Positions 17,580 through 31,011 are shown, counted from the stretch's first letter. The stretch: 64,000 bases of DNA from Kosakonia pseudosacchari (GCF_900184035.1 NZ_FXWP01000010.1:1-64000); one strand, 5' to 3'. Notes: a model not told the origin generated them from the sequence alone. Program-made: numbers and translations.

Positions 17580-19517
17580 ATGCGATTAACGACGAAATTT
17601 TCAGCTTTTGTGACGCTACTGACAGGGTTGGCGTTTTTCGTCACCCTGATTGGGTGCTCACTGAGCTTCTATAACGCTATTCAAAACAAGGTTGCCAATC
17701 GTGTGGAAGCGGTGGCGGCAATTATTGATACGCGCCTGGTCTCAACGCCGGTTTCCCGGCTGTTGCCGCAGCTCAATGAATTGATGGTGCCGGTAGACAT
17801 TATCGAGATTCAGATTAAGCAAGGCCGGCGCACAGTGCTCAGTTATGCGCATAACGGAAGTTATCGCCCGGCGGGCAGCAACTATCAATATCGGGAACTG
17901 CATATTCCCTCCCTGAAAAATCCCGGTTTCACCTTCACGCTGGTTTACCAGGATCCCATGGCGAATTACTTTCGTTCGCTGTTAACTACCGCGCCGCTGA
18001 CGGTGGCGATCGGTTTTATGATCGTGATCCTCTTTCTCTCCGTTCGCTGGTTACGGCGACAGCTTTCCGGGCAGGAACTGCTGGAGACGCGCGCGACGCG
18101 GATCCTCAACGGCGAGCGTGGGCCACAGGTTCGCGGCAGCATCTATGAGTGGCCATCCCGCACCAGTAGTGCGCTGGATGTGTTGCTGACCGATATCCAG
18201 TTTGCCAGCGATCAACGTAGCCGCATGGATACGCTTATTCGCTCCTACGCCGCGCAGGACAAGCGGACTGGCCTGAATAACCGCCTGTTTTTTGATAATC
18301 AGCTCGCCACGCTGCTGGAAGATCAGGAAAAGGTGGGCTCGCACGGCGTAGTGATGATGATCCGTTTGCCGGACTTTGATCTGCTGCGGGATAGCGGCGG
18401 AACCACCACCGAAGAGTATCTCTTTACGCTCATTAACCTGCTTTCTACCTTTATTATGCGTTATCCCGGCGCGTTACTGGCTCGCTACCATCGCAGCGAC
18501 TTCGCCGTGCTGCTGCCGCATCGCACATTAAAGGAAGCGGAGAGCATCGCCGGGCAGATCCTGAAAGCGGTGGACGGGTTACCCCCGTATAAAACGCTGA
18601 CCCGCGAAGACATTATGCACATTGGTATTTGTGCCTGGCGTAGCGGGCAAGCCGGTGTGCAAGTCATGGAGCATGCCGAAGCCGCCGCGCGCAACGCGGT
18701 GTTACAGGGCGGAAACAGTTGGTCAGTGTACGACGACACATTACCGGAACAAGGGCGTGGAAATGTGCGCTGGCGAACGCTGATTGAGCAGATGCTGAGC
18801 CGCGGCGGGCCGCGCGTTTATCAGAAACCAGCGATTAACCGTGACGGCCAGGTTCATCACCGCGAGCTGATGTGTCGCATTTTCGACGGTGAACAAGAAG
18901 TGATTGCCGAAGAGTATATGCCCATGGTGCAGCAGTTTGGTCTGGCTGAAGAGTATGACCGCCTGCAGGTGACGCGTCTGATTCCCTTTATGGGTTTTTG
19001 GCCGGAAGAAAACCTCGCCATGCAAATAACCGTGGAATCATTGATCCGCCCCCGTTTTCAACGCTGGCTACGCGATATATTAATGCAGTGCGAAAAATCT
19101 CAACGTAAACGGATTATTTTTGAACTTGCTGAGGCGGATGTTTGTCAACATATCAGCCGGTTACAGTCGGTGGTGCGTTTAATCAACGCATTAGGCGCCC
19201 GCGTAGTGGTCAATCAGGCGGGTCTGACGTTGGTGAGCACCAGTTGGATTAAAGCGTTGGATGTTGAGTTATTAAAGCTGCATCCGGGGCTGGTCAGGAA
19301 CATTGAAAAGCGCACCGAAAACCAGCTTCTGGTGCAGAGCCTCGTGGAAGCGTGCAAAGGCACGCGAACGCGAGTTTTCGCAACCGGCGTTCGCTCTCGT
19401 GGCGAATGGCAGACGCTGGTGGAACGGGGTGTTGCGGGTGGGCAGGGCGATTTTGTCGCGGCTTCCCAACCGCTCGATACCAATGTGAAAAAATATTCGC
19501 AAAGATACTCGGTTTGA
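17580..19517 (+). CDS. csrD: RNase E specificity factor CsrD
   Basis: A 645-residue membrane protein that promotes RNase E decay of the CsrB and CsrC sRNAs. Two membrane helices (about 10-30 and 135-158) flank a periplasmic domain, followed by a HAMP-like coiled region, a GGDEF-type domain (about 215-380) and an EAL-type domain (about 395-640). Both signature sites are degenerate, as in all CsrD proteins: GGDEF reads HRSDF and EAL reads ELM. It therefore neither makes nor breaks cyclic-di-GMP. The gene directly precedes mreB, as in E. coli. Confidence 0.95.
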   Translation: MRLTTKFSAFVTLLTGLAFFVTLIGCSLSFYNAIQNKVANRVEAVAAIIDTRLVSTPVSRLLPQLNELMVPVDIIEIQIKQGRRTVLSYAHNGSYRPAGSNYQYRELHIPSLKNPGFTFTLVYQDPMANYFRSLLTTAPLTVAIGFMIVILFLSVRWLRRQLSGQELLETRATRILNGERGPQVRGSIYEWPSRTSSALDVLLTDIQFASDQRSRMDTLIRSYAAQDKRTGLNNRLFFDNQLATLLEDQEKVGSHGVVMMIRLPDFDLLRDSGGTTTEEYLFTLINLLSTFIMRYPGALLARYHRSDFAVLLPHRTLKEAESIAGQILKAVDGLPPYKTLTREDIMHIGICAWRSGQAGVQVMEHAEAAARNAVLQGGNSWSVYDDTLPEQGRGNVRWRTLIEQMLSRGGPRVYQKPAINRDGQVHHRELMCRIFDGEQEVIAEEYMPMVQQFGLAEEYDRLQVTRLIPFMGFWPEENLAMQITVESLIRPRFQRWLRDILMQCEKSQRKRIIFELAEADVCQHISRLQSVVRLINALGARVVVNQAGLTLVSTSWIKALDVELLKLHPGLVRNIEKRTENQLLVQSLVEACKGTRTRVFATGVRSRGEWQTLVERGVAGGQGDFVAASQPLDTNVKKYSQRYSV

Positions 19518-20865
<1,348 letters not shown>

Positions 20866-20873
20866 TCCGCGTC

Positions 20874-20903
20874 AGATGCGAAGCGGATAGTCGCTTCGCA
20901 TCT
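20874..20903 (+). repeat. Perfect stem-loop between mreB and mreC
   Basis: AGATGCGAAGCG and CGCTTCGCATCT form a perfect twelve-base-pair stem with the loop GATAGT. No U-tract follows, so it is not a typical terminator. It may mark an mRNA processing or 3'-end protection site that keeps mreB expression above mreCD. Confidence 0.8.
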
Positions 20904-20929
20904 GTCTGGCCTGAGAATACGCAAAGCCT

Positions 20930-21928
20930 ATGAAGCCAATTTTTAGCCGTGGCCCGTCACTGCAGATTCGCCTTTTCCTGGCGGTTGTGGTGGCGCTCGG
21001 AGTCATTATTGCCGACAGCCGCCTCGGTACGTTCAGTCAAATCAGAACGTACATGGATACTGCCGTCAGCCCTTTCTATTTTATTTCCAATGGTCCCCGC
21101 GAATTATTAGATAACGTTTCCCAAACGTTGGCCTCGCGTGACCAGCTTGAGCTTGAAAACCGGGCATTGCGTCAGGAACTGCTGCTAAAAAACAGTGAGC
21201 TGCTGATGTTAGGGCAGTACAAGCAGGAGAATGCGCGCCTGCGTGAACTGCTGGGCTCGCCGCTGCGTCAGGATGAGCAGAAAATGGTGACCCAGGTGAT
21301 CTCGACGGTTAACGATCCTTACAGCGACCAGGTGGTTATCGACAAAGGCAGCGCGAACGGCGTGTATGAAGGCCAGCCGGTGATCAGCGATAAAGGCGTT
21401 GTCGGCCAGGTGGTTGCGGTAGCGAAACTGACCAGCCGCGTACTGTTGATTTGCGATGCCACACACGCGCTGCCGATTCAGGTGCTGCGTAACGATATCC
21501 GCGTGATTGCCGCCGGTAACGGCTGCACAGACGATCTGCAACTCGAACATTTACCGGCGAATACGGATATTCGTGTTGGGGATGTGCTGGTGACGTCAGG
21601 TCTGGGCGGGCGTTTCCCGGAAGGATATCCGGTTGCGGTGGTCTCGTCGGTAAAACTGGATACGCAGCGGGCTTACACCGTGATTCAGGCGCGTCCAACC
21701 GCGGGCCTGCAACGTTTGCGTTATCTGCTGCTGCTGTGGGGCGCGGATCGTAACGGCACTAACCCAAGAACACCGGAAGATGTGCATCGTGTGGCGAACG
21801 AACGTCTGCTGCAAATGATGCCGCAAGTCCTTCCTTCTCCTGATGCGATGGGGCCGCCTGCGCCAATGCCCGCTCCGGCGACTGGCATTACGCAGCCGCC
21901 GCCGCAAGTCTCTCCGGGAGGGCAATAG
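20930..21928 (+). CDS. mreC: Rod-shape-determining protein MreC
   Basis: A 332-residue bitopic inner-membrane protein of the elongasome. A short cytoplasmic N-terminus is followed by a membrane helix (about 13-29), a coiled coil (about 68-108, rich in Leu/Glu/Arg) for dimerisation, then the periplasmic beta-barrel domain (about 110-270) that touches PBP2. The C-terminus is a proline-rich tail. It is somewhat shorter than I recall for E. coli MreC (367), the difference lying in this disordered tail. It overlaps mreD by one base. Confidence 0.96.
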   Translation: MKPIFSRGPSLQIRLFLAVVVALGVIIADSRLGTFSQIRTYMDTAVSPFYFISNGPRELLDNVSQTLASRDQLELENRALRQELLLKNSELLMLGQYKQENARLRELLGSPLRQDEQKMVTQVISTVNDPYSDQVVIDKGSANGVYEGQPVISDKGVVGQVVAVAKLTSRVLLICDATHALPIQVLRNDIRVIAAGNGCTDDLQLEHLPANTDIRVGDVLVTSGLGGRFPEGYPVAVVSSVKLDTQRAYTVIQARPTAGLQRLRYLLLLWGADRNGTNPRTPEDVHRVANERLLQMMPQVLPSPDAMGPPAPMPAPATGITQPPPQVSPGGQ

Positions 21929-22416
21929 TGGCAAGTTATCGTAGCCAGGGGCGCTGGGTTATCTGGCTCTCGTTTTTAATTGCACTGTTGCTTCAAATCA
22001 TGCCCTGGCCGGATGAGATCATCGTCTACCGGCCAAACTGGGTGTTGCTCATTTTGCTTTACTGGATCCTCGCGCTGCCGCACCGCGTAAATGTTGGCAC
22101 GGGTTTCGCGATGGGTGCCATACTGGATCTGATTAGCGGATCCACCCTCGGTGTACGCGCGCTGTCGTTAAGTATCGTCGCCTATCTGGTCGCACTGAAA
22201 TTTCAGTTGTTCCGTAATCTGGCGCTCTGGCAACAGGCGCTGGTGGTGATGCTGTTGTCGCTGGCGACAGAAGTGATTGTCTTCTGGGCAGAGTTTCTGG
22301 TGATTAACGTTTCATTTAAACCAGAGATTTTCTGGAGCAGCCTGGTGAATGGCGTGCTCTGGCCGTGGCTCTTCCTGTTAATGCGTAAGATCCGTCAGCA
22401 GTTTGCGGTGCAATAA
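21928..22416 (+). CDS. mreD: Rod-shape-determining protein MreD
   Basis: A 162-residue integral membrane protein of the elongasome with about five hydrophobic helices. It starts with GTG whose G is the last base of the mreC TAG stop codon, a one-base overlap typical of translational coupling. Its length and sequence are normal for the family. yhdE follows closely and is likely in the same transcript. Confidence 0.96.
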   Translation: MASYRSQGRWVIWLSFLIALLLQIMPWPDEIIVYRPNWVLLILLYWILALPHRVNVGTGFAMGAILDLISGSTLGVRALSLSIVAYLVALKFQLFRNLALWQQALVVMLLSLATEVIVFWAEFLVINVSFKPEIFWSSLVNGVLWPWLFLLMRKIRQQFAVQ

Positions 22417-22423
22417 GGCTTTT

Positions 22424-23017
22424 ATGACAGATATCTGGCTTGCTTCCGGTTCTCCTCGTCGCCAGGAGTTGCTCACACAACTGGGCGTCACTTTCACGCG
22501 TATTGTTCCGGGTATTGAGGAACAGCGTCAGGTGCAGGAGAGCGCCCGCCAGTATGTGTTACGCCTCGCGCGAGAAAAAGCGCAGGCCGGTGTGGCGATG
22601 GCCACAAGCGATCTGCCTGTGCTGGGCGCGGACACGATCGTTATATTTAATGGTGAAGTGCTTGAAAAACCAAAAGACTCCTCGCATGCTGCCAGTATGT
22701 TGCGCCTGCTTTCCGGGCAAACACATCAGGTAATGACGGCGGTTGCGCTGGCGGATAGCCAGCATGTGCTCGATTGTCTGGTGGAAACTGAAGTGACTTT
22801 CAGAGTGTTATCGGAAAAGGATATCGCCGATTACGTCGCCAGCGGGGAGCCGCTGGATAAAGCCGGTGCTTATGGCATTCAGGGGCTGGGTGGCTGTTTC
22901 GTGAGAAAAATAAACGGTAGTTATCATGCCGTTGTGGGTTTACCGCTGGTGGAAACCTGGGAATTGCTGAGCAATTTTAACGCACTGCGCGAGGGAAAAG
23001 ATAATCATGACGGCTGA
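22424..23017 (+). CDS. yhdE: Maf-family nucleoside triphosphate pyrophosphatase YhdE
   Basis: A 197-residue house-cleaning enzyme that hydrolyses dTTP, UTP and some modified nucleotides to monophosphates. The family motifs are present: [12 protein letters not shown] at the N-terminus, [11 protein letters not shown] (about 68) and [13 protein letters not shown] (about 152). The start at 22424 lies 7 bases after mreD and was chosen over an upstream start inside mreD. Its end overlaps the rng start by 11 bases. Confidence 0.95.
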   Translation: MTDIWLASGSPRRQELLTQLGVTFTRIVPGIEEQRQVQESARQYVLRLAREKAQAGVAMATSDLPVLGADTIVIFNGEVLEKPKDSSHAASMLRLLSGQTHQVMTAVALADSQHVLDCLVETEVTFRVLSEKDIADYVASGEPLDKAGAYGIQGLGGCFVRKINGSYHAVVGLPLVETWELLSNFNALREGKDNHDG

Positions 23018-24476
23018 ATTGTTGGTCAACGTTACTCCATCGGAAACACGCGTCGCTTATATTGACGGCGGCATCCTGCAGGAAATTCACATCGAGCGCG
23101 AAGCACGGCGCGGGATAGTAGGCAATATCTACAAAGGTCGGGTCAGCCGGGTTCTGCCGGGCATGCAGGCGGCTTTTGTAGATATTGGTCTGGAAAAGGC
23201 GGCGTTTCTTCACGCCTCCGACATTATGCCGCACACCGAATGCGTTGCCGGGGAAGAGCAAAAAAACTTCACCGTGCGCGACATCTCCGAACTGGTCCGT
23301 CAGGGGCAGGATTTAATGGTGCAGGTGGTAAAAGATCCGCTGGGTACTAAAGGCGCGCGCCTGACCACGGATATCACGCTGCCATCCCGTTACCTGGTCT
23401 TTATGCCGGGCGCTTCGCATGTCGGCGTTTCCCAGCGTATCGAGAGTGAAGCCGAGCGCGAACGCCTCAAACAGGTTGTTGCGGCGTATTGCGACGAGCA
23501 GGGCGGTTTTATCATTCGCACTGCGGCTGAAGGCGTGTGCGAAGAGGATCTTGCCTCCGATGCGGCGTACCTCAAGCGCGTCTGGACGAAGGTGATGGAG
23601 CGTAAAAAGCGCCAACAAAGCCGCTGCAAACTGTACGGCGAACTGGCGCTGGCGCAGCGTGTGCTGCGCGATTTCGCCGACGCTCACCTGGATCGTATCC
23701 GTGTAGACTCGCGTCTGACGTTTGAAGCGCTGCTGGAGTTCACGGCGGAATACATCCCGGAGATGACCAGCAAGCTCGAACACTACAGCGGTCGCCAGCC
23801 GATTTTCGATCTTTACGATGTGGAGAACGAAATTCAGCGCGCGCTGGAGCGCAAAGTGGAGCTGAAGTCCGGCGGCTATCTGATCATCGATCAAACCGAA
23901 GCGATGACCACCGTTGATATCAACACCGGTGCGTTTGTCGGCCATCGCAATCTCGACGACACCATCTTCAACACCAATATTGAAGCCACGCAGGCCATTG
24001 CACGCCAGCTGCGCTTACGCAATCTGGGCGGTATTATCATCATCGATTTTATCGATATGAATAATGACGATCACCGCCGTCGCGTGCTGCACTCGCTGGA
24101 GCAAGCGTTGAGCAAAGATCGGGTCAAGACCAGCATTAACGGTTTCTCCCAGTTGGGTCTGGTCGAGATGACGCGCAAACGCACGCGCGAAAGCGTGGAA
24201 CATGTCCTCTGCAATGAATGCCCCACCTGTCATGGCCGCGGCACCGTTAAAACGGTGGAAACTGTGTGCTATGAAATCATGCGCGAGATCGTTCGCGTGC
24301 ATCATGCCTATGATTCCGATCGTTTCCTGGTTTACGCTTCCCCGGCGGTGGCGGAAGCCCTGAAAGGTGAAGAGTCGCACGCGCTGGCGGAGGTGGAAAT
24401 CTTCGTTGGTAAGCAGGTAAAAGTGCAAATCGAGCCGCTCTATAATCAGGAGCAGTTTGACGTCGTAATGATGTAA
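23007..24476 (+). CDS. rng: Ribonuclease G
   Basis: A 489-residue endoribonuclease that matures the 5' end of 16S rRNA and starts decay of some mRNAs. An S1 RNA-binding domain (about 35-125, [21 protein letters not shown]) is followed by the catalytic core with the metal-binding aspartates in MTTVDINTG and [11 protein letters not shown], then the zinc-link CNECPTC near residue 402. It ends there, without the long RNase E scaffold tail, which identifies it as RNase G. It lies downstream of mre and yhdE as in E. coli. Confidence 0.97.
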   Translation: MTAELLVNVTPSETRVAYIDGGILQEIHIEREARRGIVGNIYKGRVSRVLPGMQAAFVDIGLEKAAFLHASDIMPHTECVAGEEQKNFTVRDISELVRQGQDLMVQVVKDPLGTKGARLTTDITLPSRYLVFMPGASHVGVSQRIESEAERERLKQVVAAYCDEQGGFIIRTAAEGVCEEDLASDAAYLKRVWTKVMERKKRQQSRCKLYGELALAQRVLRDFADAHLDRIRVDSRLTFEALLEFTAEYIPEMTSKLEHYSGRQPIFDLYDVENEIQRALERKVELKSGGYLIIDQTEAMTTVDINTGAFVGHRNLDDTIFNTNIEATQAIARQLRLRNLGGIIIIDFIDMNNDDHRRRVLHSLEQALSKDRVKTSINGFSQLGLVEMTRKRTRESVEHVLCNECPTCHGRGTVKTVETVCYEIMREIVRVHHAYDSDRFLVYASPAVAEALKGEESHALAEVEIFVGKQVKVQIEPLYNQEQFDVVMM

Positions 24477-24531
24477 TTCGCAGCGTGCTGCGACACGAGC
24501 GAGTCTGGGTTTGGATGACAAGGAGAGAGGC

Positions 24532-27500
24532 GTGAGGCGACTGCCGGGGATATTGCTGCTTACAGGCGCGACGCTGATTGTTATCGCGGCGCTGCTGGTA
24601 AGTGGGCTGCGCCTTGTTCTGCCACATCTGGATAGCTGGCGCGGGCAAATCCTGGCGCAAATCACCGCGCAAACCGGCGTTTCCGTCTCGGCCAGCCAGA
24701 TACAGGCGCGCTGGGAGAATTTCGGCCCTGAACTGGATGTGCGCGACATTAGCGCGACGCTGCCCGATGGCGGCGACCTGTCGGTCAAACGCGTGACGCT
24801 GGCGCTCGATGTCTGGCAAAGCCTGCTGCACATGCGCTGGCAGTTCCGCAATCTCACCTTTTACCAGCTGGTCGCGCACAGTAATACCCCGCTACAACGC
24901 AATGACACCGGCGAACCGATCACCACAGATCGCATCAGCGATCTGTTTTTGCGCCAGTTCGATCACTTTGACCTGCGCGACAGTCGCATCAGCTTCTTAA
25001 CGCTCTCCGGACAACGCGCAGAGCTGGCTATCCCGCAACTTACCTGGCTTAACGGCAGCGATCGTCACCGTGCGGAAGGGCAAGTCAGCCTGTCGAGCCT
25101 CACCGGTCAGCACGGCATTATGCAGGTGCGCATGGATCTGCGTGACGACAACGGGCTGTTGAACAATGGGCGGGTGTGGTTGCAGGCGGACGACATTGAT
25201 GTCAAACCCTGGCTCGCCAAATGGATGCAGGATAAGGTCGCGCTGGATACCGCGCGCTTTAGCCTTGAAGGCTGGATGACATTAAGCAAAGGCGTTGTGG
25301 AAAGCGGCGACGTATGGCTGAAAAAAGGCGGTGCCAGCTGGCAGGGCAATAATACGCAGCACCGCATGACGGTGGATAACCTGACCGCACATGTCTCTCG
25401 TCAGCAGCAGGGCTGGCAGTTTGATGTACCGGTAACGCGTATCGCAATTGATGATCATCCCTGGCCGCAGGGCGCGCTGAGTTTTGCCTGGGTTCCGGCG
25501 CAGGAAGTGGGCGGTGCCAGCAGCGTGCGCAGCGATGAACTGCGCGTTCGTGCCAGTAACCTTGAGCTCAGTGGCTTAGAGGGGCTGCTGCCGATTGCGC
25601 AGAAAATCTCCCCGGAACTATACGACATCTGGCATACCATGCAGCCTCGCGGCAAGCTGGAACAGCTGGCGCTGGATATCCCCTTGCAGGCGACAGAAAA
25701 AACGCGCTTCCACGCGCAGTGGCAGGATATTGCCTGGCAACAGTGGGAATTGCTGCCCGGTGTTGAACACCTCAGTGGAACGCTTGCCGGTAGCCTGGAA
25801 AATGGGCGCTTAACTGCCGATATCGCACAGGCGAAGATGCCGTATAAGACGGTATTCCCCGAACCGCTGGAGATTGAAAAAGGCGTTGCCACGCTGAACT
25901 GGCAGAATAACGAACACGGCTTCCAGCTGGACGGGCGCAATATCGACGTTCAGGCGAATGCCCTGCGTGCGCGCGGTGATTTCCGTTATCTCCAGCCGCA
26001 AGGTGATGAGCCCTGGTTAGGTATCCTGGCTGGCATCAATGTGACGGATGCAGGCCAGGCCTGGCGCTACTTCCCGGAAAATTTGATGGGCAAAGAGCTG
26101 GTGGCGTACCTGAGCTCGTCGATCAAAGGCGGGCAGACGCAAGATGCCACGCTGCTGTTTGGCGGTAATCCGAAGCTCTTCCCGTTTAAGCACAATGAAG
26201 GCCAGTTTGAAGTCGCGGTGCCGCTGCGCAACGCGACCTTTGCTTTCCAGCCGGACTGGCCGGCGCTGCAAAACCTCGATATCGATCTCGACTTTCTCAA
26301 CGACGGCTTGTGGATGAAAAGCAGTAAAGTGGCGCTGGGCGGTGTCACAGCCAGCAATCTGACTGCCAACATCCCGGATTACGTCAAAGAGAAGCTGCTG
26401 ATTGATGCCGACATTAACGGTCCGGGCAAAGCCGTAGGGCTCTATTTCAAAGAGACACCGCTGCACGATACGCTGGGCAGCGCGCTGGATGAGCTGCAAA
26501 TCGATGGTGATGTAAGCGCTCGCTTACATCTTGATATTCCGCTGGACGGGGCGCAGACCGTCGCCAAAGGTGATGTGGCGCTGAACAACAATAGCCTGTT
26601 TATCAAGCCGCTTAACAGCACACTGAAGAACCTCAGCGGCAAATTCAGTTTCGAGAACGGTACGCTGAAAAGCGAACCATTACAGGCAACCTGGTTTAAC
26701 CAACCGGTGAACCTCGATTTCTCCACCACCGAGGGAGATAAAGCTTATCAGGTGGCGGTGAATCTCAACGGGAACTGGCAACCGGCAAAAACCGGCGTTT
26801 TACCCCCACAACTTAATGATGCGCTGCGCGGCAGCATCGCATGGAAAGGCGATGTCGGCGTAGAGTTGCCGCACCGTGGCGGTACCACTTATAAGGTCAA
26901 TATTGATGGCGATCTGGGCAACCTTGCCAGCACGTTACCGCCGCCGCTGGATAAACCCGCAGGCAAAGCGCTGCCGCTGAAGGTGAAGGTAGAAGGAAAC
27001 CTGCACAGTTTCGAGTTAACCGGGAATGCTGGTGGTAACAACCATTTCAATAGCCGCTGGTTGCTGAATAATAAGCTGACGCTCGATCGCGGGATCTGGA
27101 CTTCGGATAGCCGAACACTACCGCCGCTGCCGGAGCAAGCCGGGCTTGAACTCAACTTGCCGGCAATGAACGGTGCGCAGTGGCTGGGCCTGTTCAGACA
27201 AGGCGTGGCAAATAATGTCAGCAGTGCAACCACCTTCCCGCAGAGCATTACGCTGCGTACGCCAGCTCTGACGCTGGGCGGGCAGCAGTGGAATAACCTC
27301 AGCATCGTTTCACAGCCGCAAGATGCAGGTTCGACCATCGAAGCGCAAGGGCGTGAAATCAGCGGTACGTTGACGATCCATGATAATGCGCCGTGGCAGG
27401 CCGCGATTCGCTACCTCTACTACAACCCGTCGAACACGGCACCGAACGATGATGACATCTCTTCTCCTTCAACGCTGTTGCGCGGTCAGACGCGAGTGGA

Positions 27501-28341
27501 CTTTACCGGCTGGCCGGATTTGCAACTGCGCTGTGCGGAGTGCTGGCTGTGGGGGCAAAAATATGGTCGCATCGATGGCGATTTCGCCATTCAGGGCGAT
27601 ACGTTGACGCTGGCAAATGGCCTGGTGGACAGCGGCACTGCGCGGCTCACCGCCGACGGTGAATGGGTTAACCGTGAAGGCGCAGAACGTACCTCGCTGA
27701 AAGGCGTGCTGCGCGGCGAGAAAATTGATTCCGCAATGGGCTTCTTTGGCATACCGACGCCGGTGCGTGATTCGTCGTTTGATATTAATTATGACCTGCA
27801 CTGGCGCAGCACACCGTGGCAACCGCAGGAAGAGTCACTTAATGGCATCCTGCGTACGCGTCTTGGCAAAGGCAAAATTACCGATATCAGCACCGGCCAT
27901 GCCGGGCAGTTGCTACGCCTGTTCAGCGTCGATTCGCTGTGGCGTAAATTGCGTTTTGACTTCAGCGATACCTTCAGCAGTGAGGGGTTCTGGTTTGATT
28001 CCATCCGCAGCACCGCGTGGATCAAAGACGGTGTGCTGCATACCGACGATACGCTGGTGGACGGTCTGGAAGCGGATATCGCCATGAAAGGCTCGGTGAA
28101 TTTGGTGCGCCGCGAGCTGGATATGGAAGCGGTTGTTGCGCCAGAAATTTCCGCGACTGTCGGTGTGGCGGCGGCCTTTGCCGTTAACCCGATTGTCGGT
28201 GCGGCGGTGTTTGCCGCCAGCAAAGTGCTGGGGCCACTGTGGAACAAAGTCTCGATTTTGCGCTACCGCATTACCGGCCCGGTTGATCAGCCGCAAATCA
28301 ACGAAGTCCTGCGCCAGCCGCGTACGGACAAAAAGCAATGA
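24532..28341 (+). CDS. yhdP: AsmA-like phospholipid transport protein YhdP
   Basis: A 1269-residue AsmA-like protein that spans the periplasm and helps move phospholipids to the outer membrane; it also affects enterobacterial common antigen and outer-membrane permeability. The N-terminus is a single membrane anchor (about 5-27), followed by a very long beta-rich region and a C-terminal AsmA-type domain ending in a hydrophobic patch (GVAAAFAVNPIVGAAVFAASK). The GTG start at 24532 is preferred because AAGGAG lies 6 bases ahead and VRRLPGILLL matches E. coli; a TTG 21 bases upstream is possible. It follows rng by 55 bases. Confidence 0.93.
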   Translation: MRRLPGILLLTGATLIVIAALLVSGLRLVLPHLDSWRGQILAQITAQTGVSVSASQIQARWENFGPELDVRDISATLPDGGDLSVKRVTLALDVWQSLLHMRWQFRNLTFYQLVAHSNTPLQRNDTGEPITTDRISDLFLRQFDHFDLRDSRISFLTLSGQRAELAIPQLTWLNGSDRHRAEGQVSLSSLTGQHGIMQVRMDLRDDNGLLNNGRVWLQADDIDVKPWLAKWMQDKVALDTARFSLEGWMTLSKGVVESGDVWLKKGGASWQGNNTQHRMTVDNLTAHVSRQQQGWQFDVPVTRIAIDDHPWPQGALSFAWVPAQEVGGASSVRSDELRVRASNLELSGLEGLLPIAQKISPELYDIWHTMQPRGKLEQLALDIPLQATEKTRFHAQWQDIAWQQWELLPGVEHLSGTLAGSLENGRLTADIAQAKMPYKTVFPEPLEIEKGVATLNWQNNEHGFQLDGRNIDVQANALRARGDFRYLQPQGDEPWLGILAGINVTDAGQAWRYFPENLMGKELVAYLSSSIKGGQTQDATLLFGGNPKLFPFKHNEGQFEVAVPLRNATFAFQPDWPALQNLDIDLDFLNDGLWMKSSKVALGGVTASNLTANIPDYVKEKLLIDADINGPGKAVGLYFKETPLHDTLGSALDELQIDGDVSARLHLDIPLDGAQTVAKGDVALNNNSLFIKPLNSTLKNLSGKFSFENGTLKSEPLQATWFNQPVNLDFSTTEGDKAYQVAVNLNGNWQPAKTGVLPPQLNDALRGSIAWKGDVGVELPHRGGTTYKVNIDGDLGNLASTLPPPLDKPAGKALPLKVKVEGNLHSFELTGNAGGNNHFNSRWLLNNKLTLDRGIWTSDSRTLPPLPEQAGLELNLPAMNGAQWLGLFRQGVANNVSSATTFPQSITLRTPALTLGGQQWNNLSIVSQPQDAGSTIEAQGREISGTLTIHDNAPWQAAIRYLYYNPSNTAPNDDDISSPSTLLRGQTRVDFTGWPDLQLRCAECWLWGQKYGRIDGDFAIQGDTLTLANGLVDSGTARLTADGEWVNREGAERTSLKGVLRGEKIDSAMGFFGIPTPVRDSSFDINYDLHWRSTPWQPQEESLNGILRTRLGKGKITDISTGHAGQLLRLFSVDSLWRKLRFDFSDTFSSEGFWFDSIRSTAWIKDGVLHTDDTLVDGLEADIAMKGSVNLVRRELDMEAVVAPEISATVGVAAAFAVNPIVGAAVFAASKVLGPLWNKVSILRYRITGPVDQPQINEVLRQPRTDKKQ

Positions 28342-28346
28342 TTTGA

Positions 28347-29870
<1,524 letters not shown>

Positions 29871-29879
29871 CGCTTTTCT

Positions 29880-29903
29880 CACCCTCTTCGCAAGAAGAGG
29901 GTG
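29880..29903. terminator. Hairpin between convergent tldD and aaeR
   Basis: CACCCTCTT and AAGAGGGTG form a perfect nine-base-pair stem with a six-base loop, centred between the two convergent stop codons. T-rich sequence flanks it loosely on each side, so it may act as a bidirectional terminator without a clear U-tract. Confidence 0.65.
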
Positions 29904-29909
29904 ACTCCT

Positions 29910-30833
29910 TCACACGCTGCGTCCCTGCATGCCCTGATACACCTTCGCCACTTCAATAAAGTACTCCGTCAGATAGTTAATACACACCTGCACTTTTAGC
30001 GGCAGCTTATCTTTTTCGGTATAGAGCGCGTAAACCGGGCGAGGATCGGACTGGTAGCGCGGCAGCAGGATCTCAAGTTGACCGCTGTTGATCTCGTCGA
30101 TCACCCACATTAATGGCACGAAGGCGATCCCGGCTCCGGCGGTCAGCCAGCGCGTGAGCGTCATCGGATCGTTAGTGACAAACCGCCCTTGTGGGATAAG
30201 CCGCGTGGCGATCCCTTCAGGTGCCACCAGCTCAAATTCGTTATCCGGACGCACGCTGTATTCCAGCCAGGAGTGGTTCACCATATCGGCTGGTTTTTCA
30301 GGAATGCCGTACTGAGCGAGGTAGCTTTTAGCCGCGCAAACCACCATTGGCATCGCGCCAAGGCGGCGGGAGAAGAGGCTGGAATCCTGCAGTGCGCCAA
30401 CGCGGATCACCAGATCCAGACCGTCAGCAATCAGATCCGGCGCCGGTATCCCGGTGACGAGATTTACCGACAAACCCGGATGCTCTTTGAGCATATCGGC
30501 GGTCATTTTTGCCAGCACATTTTGCGCCATGGTTGAAGAACTGCCAATGCGCAGCGTACCGATTGGGGTGTTGTTAAAGGCGTAAAGCTGCTCGTGAACG
30601 TCCTGCACTTCATGCAGCATCCGGCGGCAGCCCTGGTAGTAAATCTTGCCCGCTTCGGTGAGGCCCAGGCTGCGCGTGCTACGGTTTAGCAGCTTTACCT
30701 GCAACTCATCTTCAAGTTTGGCGACGGTCTGGCTGATGGAGGAAACACTCATTTGTAGCTGTCGGGCGGCGGCGGTAAACGAACCTAATTCCACCACTTT
30801 GGCAAACACCGACATGCGTTTTAGTCGTTCCAT
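29910..30833 (-). CDS. aaeR: LysR-type regulator AaeR
   Basis: A 307-residue transcription regulator, divergent from aaeXAB, that activates this efflux operon in response to aromatic carboxylic acids. An N-terminal winged helix-turn-helix (about 2-60, GSFTAAARQLQMSVSSISQTVAKLE) is followed by a LysR substrate-binding domain. Sequence and position match E. coli AaeR, also called QseA in enterohaemorrhagic strains. A CRP-like site lies directly upstream. Confidence 0.94.
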   Translation of the reverse strand: MERLKRMSVFAKVVELGSFTAAARQLQMSVSSISQTVAKLEDELQVKLLNRSTRSLGLTEAGKIYYQGCRRMLHEVQDVHEQLYAFNNTPIGTLRIGSSSTMAQNVLAKMTADMLKEHPGLSVNLVTGIPAPDLIADGLDLVIRVGALQDSSLFSRRLGAMPMVVCAAKSYLAQYGIPEKPADMVNHSWLEYSVRPDNEFELVAPEGIATRLIPQGRFVTNDPMTLTRWLTAGAGIAFVPLMWVIDEINSGQLEILLPRYQSDPRPVYALYTEKDKLPLKVQVCINYLTEYFIEVAKVYQGMQGRSV

Positions 30834-30848
30834 TATTCACTCTGAGTT

Positions 30849-30870
30849 AAAAGTGATTTAGATCACATAA
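30849..30870. promoter_or_regulatory. CRP-like site between aaeR and aaeX
   Basis: The segment contains AGTGA-TTTAGA-TCACA, matching nine of the ten core positions of TGTGA-N6-TCACA, with the flanking A/T bases of the 22-base consensus. It sits 16-37 bases upstream of the aaeR start codon and about 140 bases before aaeX, so it could affect either direction. Confidence 0.65.
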
Positions 30871-30961
30871 TATAGATAACAGCATAACAGTTACGTTAAT
30901 ATACTATCTATTAAGAATATTCACGTCACTCTCGCCTGGCTCTCCTTGCCCTTACTCCTGC

Positions 30962-30986
30962 GGTGACGTTAGAACGAATTGTCACC
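30962..30986. promoter_or_regulatory. Inverted repeat before aaeX, possible AaeR site
   Basis: GGTGAC-N13-GTCACC lies 26 bases before the aaeX ATG. LysR-family proteins bind short inverted repeats near the promoter they control, so it is a candidate operator or a leader element. The assignment is an inference. Confidence 0.4.
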
Positions 30987-31011
30987 TGCACGCACTCTAA
31001 TCAAGGTCAAC

